Source of the DNA: Glutamicibacter nicotianae
GTDB taxonomy: Bacteria > Actinomycetota > Actinomycetes > Actinomycetales > Micrococcaceae
Length of the DNA stretch: 35,227 nt
Assembly (NCBI RefSeq): GCF_006539525.1
Contig: NZ_BJNE01000024.1
Location: 1-35,227 of the forward strand
Direction: 5' to 3'
Shown: one piece after another, positions 7,643-15,433 of the stretch
Numbering within the stretch: position 1 is the stretch's first letter
How the letters are laid out: the number at the start of each line of letters is the position of its first letter
Position numbers and translations under genes: made by a program
The notes under the pieces: model-generated
Told to the model about the DNA's origin: nothing
Database searches by the model: none
Seen by the model: only the letters and a program-made list of their open reading frames with translations

Positions 7643-8739
7643 TGGGCTACTTTCCATCCGTTCTTGGTCAATACGTCGATCAGTTCATCGCGCCGGCCGG
7701 GCACGACCGAAACATCCACCATGCCGACCTGGTGGCCGGCGGAGTGCTCCATGCGCAAATCCTCGATATTGATCTGCGCATCGCCGATTTCGGTCAGCAG
7801 CTGGGCGATCTGCCCCGGGCGGTCGTCGATCACGACGGTCACCAGGGCGAAGGCCTGCGGAGGTGCGCCGTGCTTGCCCGGGATCCGGGCACGCCCGGCG
7901 TTGCCTTCGGTCATCAGCTGCGAGAGGTCCAGCAGCGCGCCGGCCCCTTGCGGGTTGCGCAGCGTGCTGATCAGCCGGTCCAGGTCTTCCTTCATCCCGG
8001 TCAGGATCGGCACCAGCGCGTCGGCGTTGTGCGAGAAGATCTGGATCCAGAGCTTCTCGTCGCTGGCCGCGATGCGCGTGGTGTCGCGCAGCCCGTTGCC
8101 GGCCAGGGCCAGCTGGTGGCTTTCGGCGTTTAGCAGGCGCGAGGCGATCATCGAGCTGGCCGCCTGCGGGAAGTGGCTGATCAGCGCGACGGATTCGTCA
8201 TGCTCGGTGACGCTCATCCGGTGCATGGTCGCGCCCAGGTCGATGGCCAGGGATTCGGCGGCCTTCACGCGCGAGGCCTGTGCCCCGTCGTGGGCGCAGA
8301 TGACCCACGGCATGGAGGTGAACAGCTCGCCGCGGGCGGCGGCCGGGCCGGATTTCTCGCGGCCGGCCATCGGGTGCGTCCCCACATAGCGGGAAGTCTC
8401 GGCCTCGCCCAGCCGCGTATCGGCCAGCACGCCGGCCAGGATCGAGCCCTTGACGCTGGCGATGTCCACCACCGTGGCGTTCGGGTAGGCCAGCAGCGCA
8501 TCGCCGACCAGCGCGGCGGTGACATCCGGCGGGGCGCCGATCACTACCAGTTCAGGTGCGATCTGCTGGTTTTCCAGCAGCACGCCGGCGCCGATGTCCT
8601 GGGCAACCCCGGCCGCGGTCGGCGAAATATCCGACAGGTAGACGTGCACGCCCTTGGCGCGCAGTCCCAGTCCCACCGAGGTGCCCAGCAAGCCGGTGCC
8701 GATGACCAGCACCGGGCCTGCGAGGTGCGAGGCGGCCAT
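7639..8739 (-). CDS. tyrA: Prephenate dehydrogenase
   Basis: Oxidatively decarboxylates prephenate to 4-hydroxyphenylpyruvate with NAD(P)+ in tyrosine synthesis. The Rossmann motif VIGTGLLGTSVG is near residues 12-23. The helical dimerisation domain includes GTHPMAGRE. The last 80 or so residues form an ACT-type regulatory domain, suggesting feedback control by tyrosine. Length 366 residues. ATG at 8737-8739 starts three bases after the rluB-like stop, and the gene overlaps cmk, so the three are probably co-transcribed. tyrA in this position is typical of Micrococcales, whereas mycobacteria have cmk directly after the pseudouridine synthase. Confidence 0.95.
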   Translation of the reverse strand: MAASHLAGPVLVIGTGLLGTSVGLGLRAKGVHVYLSDISPTAAGVAQDIGAGVLLENQQIAPELVVIGAPPDVTAALVGDALLAYPNATVVDIASVKGSILAGVLADTRLGEAETSRYVGTHPMAGREKSGPAAARGELFTSMPWVICAHDGAQASRVKAAESLAIDLGATMHRMSVTEHDESVALISHFPQAASSMIASRLLNAESHQLALAGNGLRDTTRIAASDEKLWIQIFSHNADALVPILTGMKEDLDRLISTLRNPQGAGALLDLSQLMTEGNAGRARIPGKHGAPPQAFALVTVVIDDRPGQIAQLLTEIGDAQINIEDLRMEHSAGHQVGMVDVSVVPGRRDELIDVLTKNGWKVAQ

Positions 8740-8742
8740 CGG

Positions 8743-9849
8743 CTACATCCCCACCATGGCCATGAGGTGCCCGACTTCCTGGTTGCCCAGGGAGCGGATG
8801 GTGCCCTGCTTCTGGTCGCCCAGCTGCACCGGGCCCACGGCGACGCGCACCAGGCGCTGGACCGGGTGGCCCACGGCGTCGAACATGCGGCGCACGATGC
8901 GGTTGCGGCCCGAGTGCAGGGTCACCTCGACCATCACGTGCTTCGGGGTGGTGGCGATGATCTTCAGGTCATCGACCTTGCTCCAGCCGTCTTCGAGCTT
9001 GATGCCCTCGCGCAGCTGGTTGCTCACCGCGCGCGGCAGCGGGCCGGGGATCTGCACCAGGTAGGTCTTCGGGACCTCGTACTTCGGGTGCTGCAGGCGG
9101 TTGGCCAGCTCGCCGTCGTTGGTCAGGATCAGCACGCCTTCGGTCTTGTAGTCCAGGCGGCCGACGTGGAACAGGCGCAGCGACTTGTGCTCGTTCTTGA
9201 AGTAGTCGGCGATGGTGCGCCGGCCTTCCGGGTCGTCCATCGTGCACATCACGTGCTTCGGCTTGTTGAAGACGAAGTAGCGGTTGGCCTGGTTCGTCTG
9301 GATGCGCATGCCATCGACGTGGATGCGGTCCTTGTCCGGGTCCACGCGGGTGCCCAGCTCGACGACGAGGTTGCCGTTGACCTCGACGCGGCCTTCGAGG
9401 ATCATCTCCTCGCAGACGCGGCGCGATGCCACCCCGGCGTTGGCCATGGCCTTCTGCAGGCGGATGCCATCCTGCTGCTCCCCGTTGATCTCGCGGGCCG
9501 CTTGGTTCTCGGCACGGGCCTGGGCGCGGGCGCGCTGGGTCGGTCGTGCGTAGTTGTTCGGCACGGAGTTGCCGAAGCGTTCCTTGCCGAAAGCCCGCTC
9601 GGAGTTCTTGCGCGCTGCCGAAGTGTTGCGCTTGGCCGGGTTCGACTTCTCGCCCGGCTTGCCGGAGGACGACTTGCCGTACGGCTTCTCGCCGAAGGAC
9701 CTGCCGCCGGTGCGGCCAGCGCCACCTGGCTTGCCGTAGGACTTGCCCCCGGATTTGCCGCCGTTGCTGTTGCGGCCGCCTGCTGGCTTGCCGCCGAAGT
9801 TTGAATTGCCGCCGCGTTCGCCGCGGCCGGAGGAGGATCCCCTGCTCAT
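8743..9849 (-). CDS. rRNA pseudouridine synthase, RluB/RsuA family, with a basic low-complexity N-terminal tail
   Basis: A 368-residue enzyme that converts uridine to pseudouridine in rRNA. An S4 RNA-binding domain spans about 129-175. The catalytic core has the GRLD motif with the nucleophile Asp233, followed by the family block LxxxTNDGELANRL. Residues 1-125 are rich in Gly, Ser, Lys and Arg, with repeated GGK/SGK/YGK units, and look disordered and RNA-binding. Ordinary RluB proteins lack such a long tail, but similar ones occur in Arthrobacter relatives. ATG at 9847-9849. The gene follows scpB after about 100 bases and is three bases from tyrA. The exact target uridine is not predictable. 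Confidence 0.93.
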   Translation of the reverse strand: MSRGSSSGRGERGGNSNFGGKPAGGRNSNGGKSGGKSYGKPGGAGRTGGRSFGEKPYGKSSSGKPGEKSNPAKRNTSAARKNSERAFGKERFGNSVPNNYARPTQRARAQARAENQAAREINGEQQDGIRLQKAMANAGVASRRVCEEMILEGRVEVNGNLVVELGTRVDPDKDRIHVDGMRIQTNQANRYFVFNKPKHVMCTMDDPEGRRTIADYFKNEHKSLRLFHVGRLDYKTEGVLILTNDGELANRLQHPKYEVPKTYLVQIPGPLPRAVSNQLREGIKLEDGWSKVDDLKIIATTPKHVMVEVTLHSGRNRIVRRMFDAVGHPVQRLVRVAVGPVQLGDQKQGTIRSLGNQEVGHLMAMVGM

Positions 9850-9951
9850 GCTTGCCTGTGTCCCTTGCTGTTACGTGTTCGCTGCGCGAGCCCGCCAGTG
9901 GCATCGGCTTCACGCGTGGTTGGTCCGGTGTAGCTGCCGGCTGGCAGCTAC

Positions 9952-10542
9952 CTAGTCGTCGTAGGTTGCCGAATCGAGCGATTCGAGATCGGCCACCCCG
10001 GGAAGATACGGGGACAGCGCAGGCAACTCATCAAGCGAGCCCAGTCCCAGTCGTTCCAGGAAGTATTCGGTGGTTTGGTACAGCGTCGCTCCGCCATCCC
10101 CGACTTCCGGATACTCCGTGATCAATCCGCGGGTGAGCAGCGTGCGCACCACTGAATCGACGTTGACACCTCGAATCGCCGAAATACGTCCACGCGAGAC
10201 CGGCTGTCGGTAAGCGATGACAGCCAGGGTTTCTAGGGCGGCCTGCGACAGGCGTGCTGTCTGCCCGTCGAGCACATAACTGGAGACGAAATCGGCGTAA
10301 TCGGCCCGCGAATAGAAGCGCCACCCGGAGGCGACGCGACGCAGTTCAAATCCGCGCGGGCGATCCTTACCATCATACTCGGAAGCAAGATTCTCCAAAG
10401 CGGCGGCAACCCTGGCCGTGGGCACCTCGAAGATTTCGGCCAAACGCGCCGAGGATACGGGGATATCGGCGACCATCAGCACCGCTTCAAGACCCGATTC
10501 CAGGCCCCCCGGCAGCCGGTCAATGGGTGCAATCTCACTCAT
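9952..10542 (-). CDS. scpB: Segregation and condensation protein B
   Basis: A 196-residue winged-helix subunit of the Smc-ScpAB condensin, which compacts and helps segregate the chromosome. Conserved blocks LEAVLMVADIPVS, the LSQAALETLAVIAYRQPVSRG segment and IRGVNVDSVVRTLL are all present, with an acidic C-terminus. ATG at 10540-10542. It overlaps the end of scpA by eight bases, the usual coupled arrangement. Confidence 0.96.
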   Translation of the reverse strand: MSEIAPIDRLPGGLESGLEAVLMVADIPVSSARLAEIFEVPTARVAAALENLASEYDGKDRPRGFELRRVASGWRFYSRADYADFVSSYVLDGQTARLSQAALETLAVIAYRQPVSRGRISAIRGVNVDSVVRTLLTRGLITEYPEVGDGGATLYQTTEYFLERLGLGSLDELPALSPYLPGVADLESLDSATYDD

Positions 10543-11437
10543 GATTCACCTCACCACCACTCCCCTCGTAGTCGTCTTGCACCGCCTGCGCATCGAAGCT
10601 CGATTCCTGGATCAGCGAGATCAGCAGCGGCCCGAGCGGATCTTGTTGCGCAAAGCTGATGGCTTTCTGCCTGAACATCTCCAACAATGCCAGAAAACGC
10701 ACAACCACCACCAGCTGCGCCGGCGCGTCCGCGACCAGCTCGGTGAAGGCCAGCGTGCCGCGGGCTTCGAGCAGGGCGGTGATCGACTCGGCTTCCTCGG
10801 CGATCGTGACATTCGCCCCGTGCAGGTGCCCGATCCCGACCTCGGTGGCAGGTTCGGGCTTCGGCGCCAGCGCCTTGGCAGCCATCGCGGCCAACGCGTC
10901 GGGCCCGATGGTGAACACCAGTTCCGGCAGCAGGGCGGCGAACTGCGGTTCCAGCGAGACCTCGCGGGGATGCCGGGCGCCCTCGGCGGTGTAGCGTTCG
11001 CCCAGGAATTCGGCGGCCTGCTTGAAAGCCTTGTACTGCAGCAGGCGGGCGAACAGCAGGTCGCGGGCTTCGAGCAGCTCGAAGTCCTCCTCGTCGGCCA
11101 TTTCGCCGCGCGGCAGCAGCCGGGCAGCCTTCAGATCCAGCAGCGTGGAAGCGACCACGAGGAATTCGGTGGTCTCGTCGAGCACCTTCATCCCGTCGCT
11201 GCCGCTTTCTGCGCTGGCAGCCTGCAGTTCGCGCAGGTAGGCGATGAATTCGTCGGTGACCTCGGCCAGTGCGACCTCGGTGATATCCAGCTCGCGCTTG
11301 GTGATCAGGTGCAGCAGCACATCGAAGGGCCCGTTGAAGTTCTGCAGGGCAAGGCGAAAACCGCCAGCCGATTCCTGCCCAGCTTCAGCTGGCGTCGTGG
11401 ATTCGGTGGCGGTTTCCTCGCTGAGCGTGGCGCTCAT
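10535..11437 (-). CDS. scpA: Segregation and condensation protein A
   Basis: The kleisin subunit bridging the Smc dimer. The protein is 300 residues. The N-terminal block FNGPFDVLLHLI and a C-terminal winged helix (VVRFLALLEMFRQKAISFAQ) are clear. I start it at ATG 11435-11437, whose A is shared with the parA stop (TAATG), an arrangement typical of translational coupling. An in-frame TTG at 11458 would add seven unlikely residues. A Ser/Thr/Glu-rich lead of about 25 residues precedes the kleisin domain. Confidence 0.95.
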   Translation of the reverse strand: MSATLSEETATESTTPAEAGQESAGGFRLALQNFNGPFDVLLHLITKRELDITEVALAEVTDEFIAYLRELQAASAESGSDGMKVLDETTEFLVVASTLLDLKAARLLPRGEMADEEDFELLEARDLLFARLLQYKAFKQAAEFLGERYTAEGARHPREVSLEPQFAALLPELVFTIGPDALAAMAAKALAPKPEPATEVGIGHLHGANVTIAEEAESITALLEARGTLAFTELVADAPAQLVVVVRFLALLEMFRQKAISFAQQDPLGPLLISLIQESSFDAQAVQDDYEGSGGEVNHE

Positions 11438-12441
11438 TACGGGGCACCACCACGCCAAATCAGTTCGCGGGCGAGGTTGCGGTACGCCTCGGCACCCGGG
11501 TGGTTGGCCGCGTAGGAAGTTATCGGTTCGGCGGCCACGTTCGCGTCGGCGAACTTGATGGTGCGCTTGATCACGGTTTCGAAGAGCTTGTCGCCGAAGG
11601 CCTCATCCAGCCGGGTGATGACCTCGCGGCTGTGCAGGGTGCGCGCGTCGTACATGGTGGCCACCACGCCGTCCAGCTCCAGCACCTGGTTCAGCCGGTC
11701 CTTGACCTTGTCGATGGTTTCCATCAGCAGGGCCACCGCACGCAGCGCGAAGAACTCTGCGGTCAGCGGGATGATCACGCCGTGGGCGGCGGTCAGCGCG
11801 TTGATGGTCAGCAGGCCCAAGGATGGCTGGCAGTCGATGAGCACCACATCGTAGTCGTCGATGACGTGGCGCAGCGCGCGTTCGAGCACCTGCTCGCGGG
11901 CGACCTCGTTGACCAGCTGCACCTCGGCGGCGGACAAATCGATGTTGGCCGGCAGCAGATCGATGTTCTCGACGTCGGTCTTCACAATCGCGTCGGTGAT
12001 CTTGACCTTGCGGTCCATCAGCACGTTGTAGACGGTGATGTCCATTTCGTGCGGGTTGGTTCCGAAGCCCGCGGACAGCGCGCCCTGCGGGTCGAAGTCC
12101 ACCAGCAGCACCTTGCGGCCGTACTCGGCGAGCGCGGCAGCGAGGTTGATGGTGGAGGTGGTCTTGCCGACGCCGCCCTTCTGGTTCACCATGGCGATCA
12201 CGCGTGCCGGGCCGTGCGAAGGCAGCGGTGCTGGCACGGGGAAATCTGTCAATGGCTTGCCAGTTGGACCCACCGGACGAGGCTCCTTGAGCATCCCCGC
12301 TCCGCGGTGCTTATTTCCCTGTTCCTCGCTCACGATGGGTAAACCACACTTCCCGTTCGATAAACCTGATTCCTCGAGCTGTAAGCTCATTCCAAGGTTA
12401 TCGGCCGAAGCAAAAGATCTTGGTTTTTTGGGCTCTTTCAC
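11437..12441 (-). CDS. parA: ParA-family chromosome-partitioning ATPase
   Basis: A 334-residue cytosolic ATPase of the ParA/Soj family with the deviant Walker A KGGVGKTT at 88-95, the switch block DFDPQGALSAGFG and the Walker B strand VVLIDCQPSLG. No ParB is adjacent, so this is the second, scpAB-linked ParA (position of Rv1708 in M. tuberculosis), not the one at the replication origin. The first 80 residues are a Pro-rich, probably flexible extension. The start is GTG at 12439-12441 with AGG six bases ahead; shorter starts inside the extension are possible. It is first gene of the parA-scpA-scpB-rluB-tyrA-cmk-der run. Confidence 0.94.
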   Translation of the reverse strand: MKEPKKPRSFASADNLGMSLQLEESGLSNGKCGLPIVSEEQGNKHRGAGMLKEPRPVGPTGKPLTDFPVPAPLPSHGPARVIAMVNQKGGVGKTTSTINLAAALAEYGRKVLLVDFDPQGALSAGFGTNPHEMDITVYNVLMDRKVKITDAIVKTDVENIDLLPANIDLSAAEVQLVNEVAREQVLERALRHVIDDYDVVLIDCQPSLGLLTINALTAAHGVIIPLTAEFFALRAVALLMETIDKVKDRLNQVLELDGVVATMYDARTLHSREVITRLDEAFGDKLFETVIKRTIKFADANVAAEPITSYAANHPGAEAYRNLARELIWRGGAP

Positions 12442-12519
12442 GGCGAGCCTTTACCTTGAACCTTAGCTCTAATGTTGTATGCGAGCTGAATGCCAACTGG
12501 CATTAACCGAAAGGCAGCG
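12442..12519. promoter_or_regulatory. Divergent promoter region between parA and a hypothetical gene
   Basis: For the rightward gene I see TTGAAC (12456-12461), 17 bases, then TATGCG (12479-12484), a weak but correctly spaced pair. Just downstream, 12489-12504 is a perfect inverted repeat of AATGCCA and TGGCATT separated by AC, well placed for a repressor. No confident parA promoter was found. Confidence 0.4.
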
Positions 12520-12900
12520 ATGAAGGCGATTGCCAAGTTCCCCAGCCTGGCCGAAGCCGAGCCGGGCAGCACGCAGGTCAGCGTCGGCGTGCTCTTCCAG
12601 GCCCAGCTGGACGACGGGAAATGCATCGCGCTGCTCGATGACCGCGGGTTCTTTACGAGCGCGCAGTGGCAGCAGGCGAGACCGGAGGAAATCCGCGACA
12701 CCGCACTGGCTGCGGTGGGCCCGGATGAGCCGGCGCCGGGGCGGACGCAGGCCGAGGCGCTGCACGATTACTGGGAGTACATCGCCTCCCTGCTGGCCGC
12801 CCAGCAGATCCAGGAGCCCACCGAGGAGCTGGTGAAGCTGGAGCACGAGGTCCGTTTCGGCCCGCGCCTGCAGCGGCTGCTCGCCTCGAGCGGCCGCTGA
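12520..12900 (+). CDS. Hypothetical protein
   Basis: A 126-residue protein I do not recognise. It is soluble, without signal peptide or membrane segments, and moderately acidic. The first half (VGVLFQAQLDDGKCIALLDDRGFF) suggests beta strands. The second half (EALHDYWEYIASLLAAQQ... to the end) is helical. I chose ATG at 12520, with AAAGG five bases ahead; an upstream ATG at 12490 lies inside the palindrome and has no ribosome site. Third-position GC is high across the frame, supporting real coding. It stands alone, divergent from parA. Confidence 0.72.
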   Translation: MKAIAKFPSLAEAEPGSTQVSVGVLFQAQLDDGKCIALLDDRGFFTSAQWQQARPEEIRDTALAAVGPDEPAPGRTQAEALHDYWEYIASLLAAQQIQEPTEELVKLEHEVRFGPRLQRLLASSGR

Positions 12901-12939
12901 TCCGGCGCCCAGTCCGGTCATTCGCTGGCCATCACCCAA

Positions 12940-12974
12940 AGGTTCTTGAACCTGGTTCCCGGCAGTGGTCGAAT
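12940..12974 (+). promoter_or_regulatory. Candidate promoter and operator of the VOC-family gene
   Basis: TTGAAC (12946-12951) and TCGAAT (12969-12974) are 17 bases apart. A perfect palindrome with AGGTTC/GAACCT arms (12940-12953) overlaps the -35 element, a placement typical of repression. The downstream start codon is at 13019. Confidence 0.35.
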
Positions 12975-13018
12975 GGATGAACACGCGCTGGTATCTGGCG
13001 GCCATAGGAGCGAGGTCG

Positions 13019-13369
13019 ATGTTCACGGGAATGCTCGGCAATTGCACGGTGTCCGATGTGGCTCGGGCGGAGAACTGGTATGCCCGGGTCTTTGGCAGGG
13101 CGCCGGATGCGCGGCCCATGGACGGGCTGATCGAATGGCATCTGGCCCCGGGCTTCGGCGTCCAGGTCTTCGCGGACCCTGAACGCGCAGGGCACAGCAC
13201 AGTGGTCCTGGAAGTCGCCGACCTGGATGCCCAGGCCGAACGCCTGTTCGCCTCAGGCATCGAGCACCAGGGCCCGCAGCCCGGCGGCGGGGCACGGATC
13301 CTGCAGCTTCAGGACCCCGACGGCAACCGGATGGTGCTCGCCTCTCCCCTGGTGGGACTTTCGCGCTGA
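13019..13369 (+). CDS. VOC-superfamily (glyoxalase/bleomycin-resistance fold) protein
   Basis: A 116-residue single-domain protein. It has the beta-alpha-beta-beta-beta pattern: TVSDVARAENWYARVFGRAPD, then WHLAPGFGVQVFADPERAGHSTVVLEVADLDA, and ends with LQDPDGNRMVLASP, the usual C-terminal VOC strand with the metal-region DPDGN. VOC proteins include lyases, dioxygenases and drug-binding resistance proteins; the sequence does not say which. ATG at 13019 has AGGAG eight bases ahead; the open frame extends to 12965 but the upstream part has no ribosome site. It converges on the deaminase gene with a 16-base gap. Confidence 0.85.
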   Translation: MFTGMLGNCTVSDVARAENWYARVFGRAPDARPMDGLIEWHLAPGFGVQVFADPERAGHSTVVLEVADLDAQAERLFASGIEHQGPQPGGGARILQLQDPDGNRMVLASPLVGLSR

Positions 13370-13385
13370 GTCTGGCCCCGGGTGC

Positions 13386-13829
13386 TCAGGCCTGCTCGGC
13401 CACCCAATCGAAGGACCATGGCAGCAGTTCACCGATCGCGATGCTGCGCGCCCCGGCCGGGGTCTGGACAATGACCCGAAGCCGCGGATAGCTGTCGGCC
13501 ATCACCTGCCGGCACCGACCGCACGGGTTCTTGATTCCGCGCCCCTGATTGCCCACCGCGACCACCACCTGCGGATCCACCGCCCCGGCTGCGCGAGCGG
13601 CTCCCAGGGCCACCAGCTCTGCGCACGGGCCTCCGGTGAAATGGTAGAAATTCACTCCTGCGTGCATCGTGCCATCGGCAGCAAGCACACCGGCCCCCAT
13701 GGTGTGCATCCCGTCGCCGCCATCGGGCGCGTCGGTCACCGCCTCGATGGTTCGCCGGGCCAGCTCAACCAGTTCTACTTCGGCTTCTGCCAGTTCACGG
13801 CAGTGCAGCTCGTGCGGTGTTGATTTCAT
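13386..13829 (-). CDS. Cytidine-deaminase-fold enzyme closely resembling blasticidin-S deaminase
   Basis: A 147-residue zinc deaminase. Zinc and catalytic residues are Cys69-Ala-Glu71 and PCGRC with Cys103 and Cys106. The segment from 61, YHFTGGPCAELVALG, the VAVGNQGRGI stretch, PCGRCRQV and the late IGELLP...W match the Aspergillus terreus blasticidin-S deaminase (BSD), as I recall it, far better than they match housekeeping Cdd, which carries NVEN before its active site. BSD hydrolyses the cytosine amino group of blasticidin S and inactivates it. Activity on cytidine cannot be excluded. ATG at 13827-13829, with GGAG just ahead. It stands alone, converging with the VOC gene. Confidence 0.87.
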   Translation of the reverse strand: MKSTPHELHCRELAEAEVELVELARRTIEAVTDAPDGGDGMHTMGAGVLAADGTMHAGVNFYHFTGGPCAELVALGAARAAGAVDPQVVVAVGNQGRGIKNPCGRCRQVMADSYPRLRVIVQTPAGARSIAIGELLPWSFDWVAEQA

Positions 13830-13899
13830 GGCTCCAGCCTAGCCGCATGCGTCTCGCAGCCGCGACGCTTGGGCCTGTCTGCCGAAAGAGCCACAACGC

Positions 13900-13939
13900 A
13901 GAAAATCCGCTACCCGAGCATGTCGGATAACGGATTTCT
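13900..13939 (-). terminator. Probable terminator downstream of dctA
   Basis: The arms AGAAA(A)TCCG and CGGATTTCT form a nine-pair outer stem with one bulge, and CCGA/TCGG pair inside. On the minus strand it ends ATTTTCTG. It begins 18 bases after the dctA stop. Confidence 0.6.
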
Positions 13940-13957
13940 GGCTAAGGGCCTGGCGGA

Positions 13958-15256
13958 CTAGTGTCCTTCGACGCTGTTCTCGTCGAATGGACGGTTGCCG
14001 GCCAGCACTGCCTGGGCCTGGTCCATGTCGATTTCCTTGGTCCACTTGCCGATCAGCAGCGTTGCCACGGCATTGCCGGTGAAGTTGGTCAGCGCGCGGG
14101 CCTCGGACATGAACTTGTCGATGCCCACGATCACGCCCATGCCGTCCAGCAGCTCCGGACGGTGCGACTGCAGGCCTGCAGCCAGGGTTGCCAGGCCGGC
14201 GCCGGTCACGCCGGCGGCGCCCTTGGAAGCGATGATCATGAAGACCAGCAGGCCGACCTGTTCTCCCAGGCTCATCGGCATGCCCATGGCGGTGGAGACG
14301 AACAGGGCAGCCATGGTCAGGTAGATGGCGGTGCCATCGAGGTTGAAGGAGTAGCCGGTCGGCACGGTGATGCCGACAACCGGCTTGGACACGCCAGCGT
14401 GCTCCATCTTGGCGATCAGGCGCGGCAGCGCCGATTCGGAGGAAGAGGTGGAGAAGATCAGCAGGTATTCGCGAGCCAGGTACTTCAGCAGCAGGAAGAT
14501 GTTCAGGCCGGTGACCAGGCGCAGCAAGCTGCCCAGGATGACGACAATGAACAGCGCGCAGGTGACGTAGAAGGCACCCATGAGGATCGCCATCGAGCCG
14601 ATGGCGGCCCAGCCGGTGGCACCGACCACTGCGGCGATGGCACCGAACGCGCCGATCGGGGCAGCCCACATGATCATCATCATCAGGCGGAAGACCACGG
14701 CCTGGATGTGCTTGATGCCGTTGAGCACCGGTTCGCCACTCTTGCCCATGGACTGCAGCGCGAAGCCGACCAGCAGCGCCAGCACCAGGGTCGGCAGCAC
14801 GGGGATGTCGCCCGGAATCATGTCCAGCAGGAAGGCAACGGTGGAGTTTTCTTCGCCCTTGGCGCCAGACTCATACGGTTCGAGCTGCAGGCCCGAACCC
14901 GGGTGGATGATGTTGCCCACGACCAGGCCGATGGCCAGCGCGAAGGTGGACATGGTGATGAAGTACAGCAGCGCCAGTCCGCCGACCTTGCCGACGGTCG
15001 CCGCCTTGGCGATGGAGCCGACCCCCAGCACGATGGTGCAGAAGATGACCGGTGCGATCAGCATCTTGATAAGCGCGACGAATCCGGTGCCCAGCGGCTT
15101 GAGCGCCTTGCCGAGATCCGGGGCCATCAGGCCGACCGCTGCGCCGAGCACCACGGCGGCAATCACCATGATGTACAGCCAGTGGGTCTTGTCCTTCTTC
15201 TTCGTTCCGGCCTGCGGCGAATTGCCTGCCGGCGTCATCTGGTCTGTGACAGCCAT
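13958..15256 (-). CDS. dctA: C4-dicarboxylate:cation symporter, DctA type (DAACS family)
   Basis: A 432-residue secondary transporter. About eight hydrophobic membrane segments plus two re-entrant loops carry the family signatures: serine-rich STSSSESALP, PTGYSFNLDGTAIY and ASKGAAGVTG, and the late NFTGNAVATLL helix. These features favour DctA (succinate, fumarate, malate) over glutamate carriers, though the family overlaps. ATG at 15254-15256 has AGGA seven bases ahead. It is divergent from a CitA/CitB-type sensor pair, which is the usual regulatory context for dicarboxylate or citrate carriers. Confidence 0.92.
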   Translation of the reverse strand: MAVTDQMTPAGNSPQAGTKKKDKTHWLYIMVIAAVVLGAAVGLMAPDLGKALKPLGTGFVALIKMLIAPVIFCTIVLGVGSIAKAATVGKVGGLALLYFITMSTFALAIGLVVGNIIHPGSGLQLEPYESGAKGEENSTVAFLLDMIPGDIPVLPTLVLALLVGFALQSMGKSGEPVLNGIKHIQAVVFRLMMMIMWAAPIGAFGAIAAVVGATGWAAIGSMAILMGAFYVTCALFIVVILGSLLRLVTGLNIFLLLKYLAREYLLIFSTSSSESALPRLIAKMEHAGVSKPVVGITVPTGYSFNLDGTAIYLTMAALFVSTAMGMPMSLGEQVGLLVFMIIASKGAAGVTGAGLATLAAGLQSHRPELLDGMGVIVGIDKFMSEARALTNFTGNAVATLLIGKWTKEIDMDQAQAVLAGNRPFDENSVEGH

Positions 15257-15433
15257 TGCGTGGTCCTACCCTCGTGTGCGTGTGGAACCGGACGGCGCAC
15301 CCTTGCGCGGCCGGCATTACGTAGAATCGTTCTGTATCCATGGTGCGGCGCAAAGTGATCCGCATCTCCATTGCGTTCATATTGGTCACGCGGTGGGCCT
15401 GCCAGGAGCAACCAGCACGAGGAGATGCGCGCA
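15257..15433. promoter_or_regulatory. Divergent control region between dctA and the sensor kinase
   Basis: 177 bases holding both promoters. CTTGCGC (about 15303-15309) and GCGCAAAG (about 15348-15355) are inverted and roughly 40 bases apart, and CCATTGCGT occurs at 15253-15261 and 15368-15376. Any of these could be response-regulator sites, but none is a strong repeat array. No confident -35/-10 pair was found. Confidence 0.35.

Noticed and set aside
8173-9804. 543-codon plus-strand open frame opposite tyrA and the pseudouridine synthase
   Set aside because: Covers two well-supported genes on the other strand; low-complexity antisense translation.
13961-15358. 465-codon plus-strand open frame opposite dctA
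   Set aside because: Antisense of a membrane transporter; composition is the complement of hydrophobic codons.
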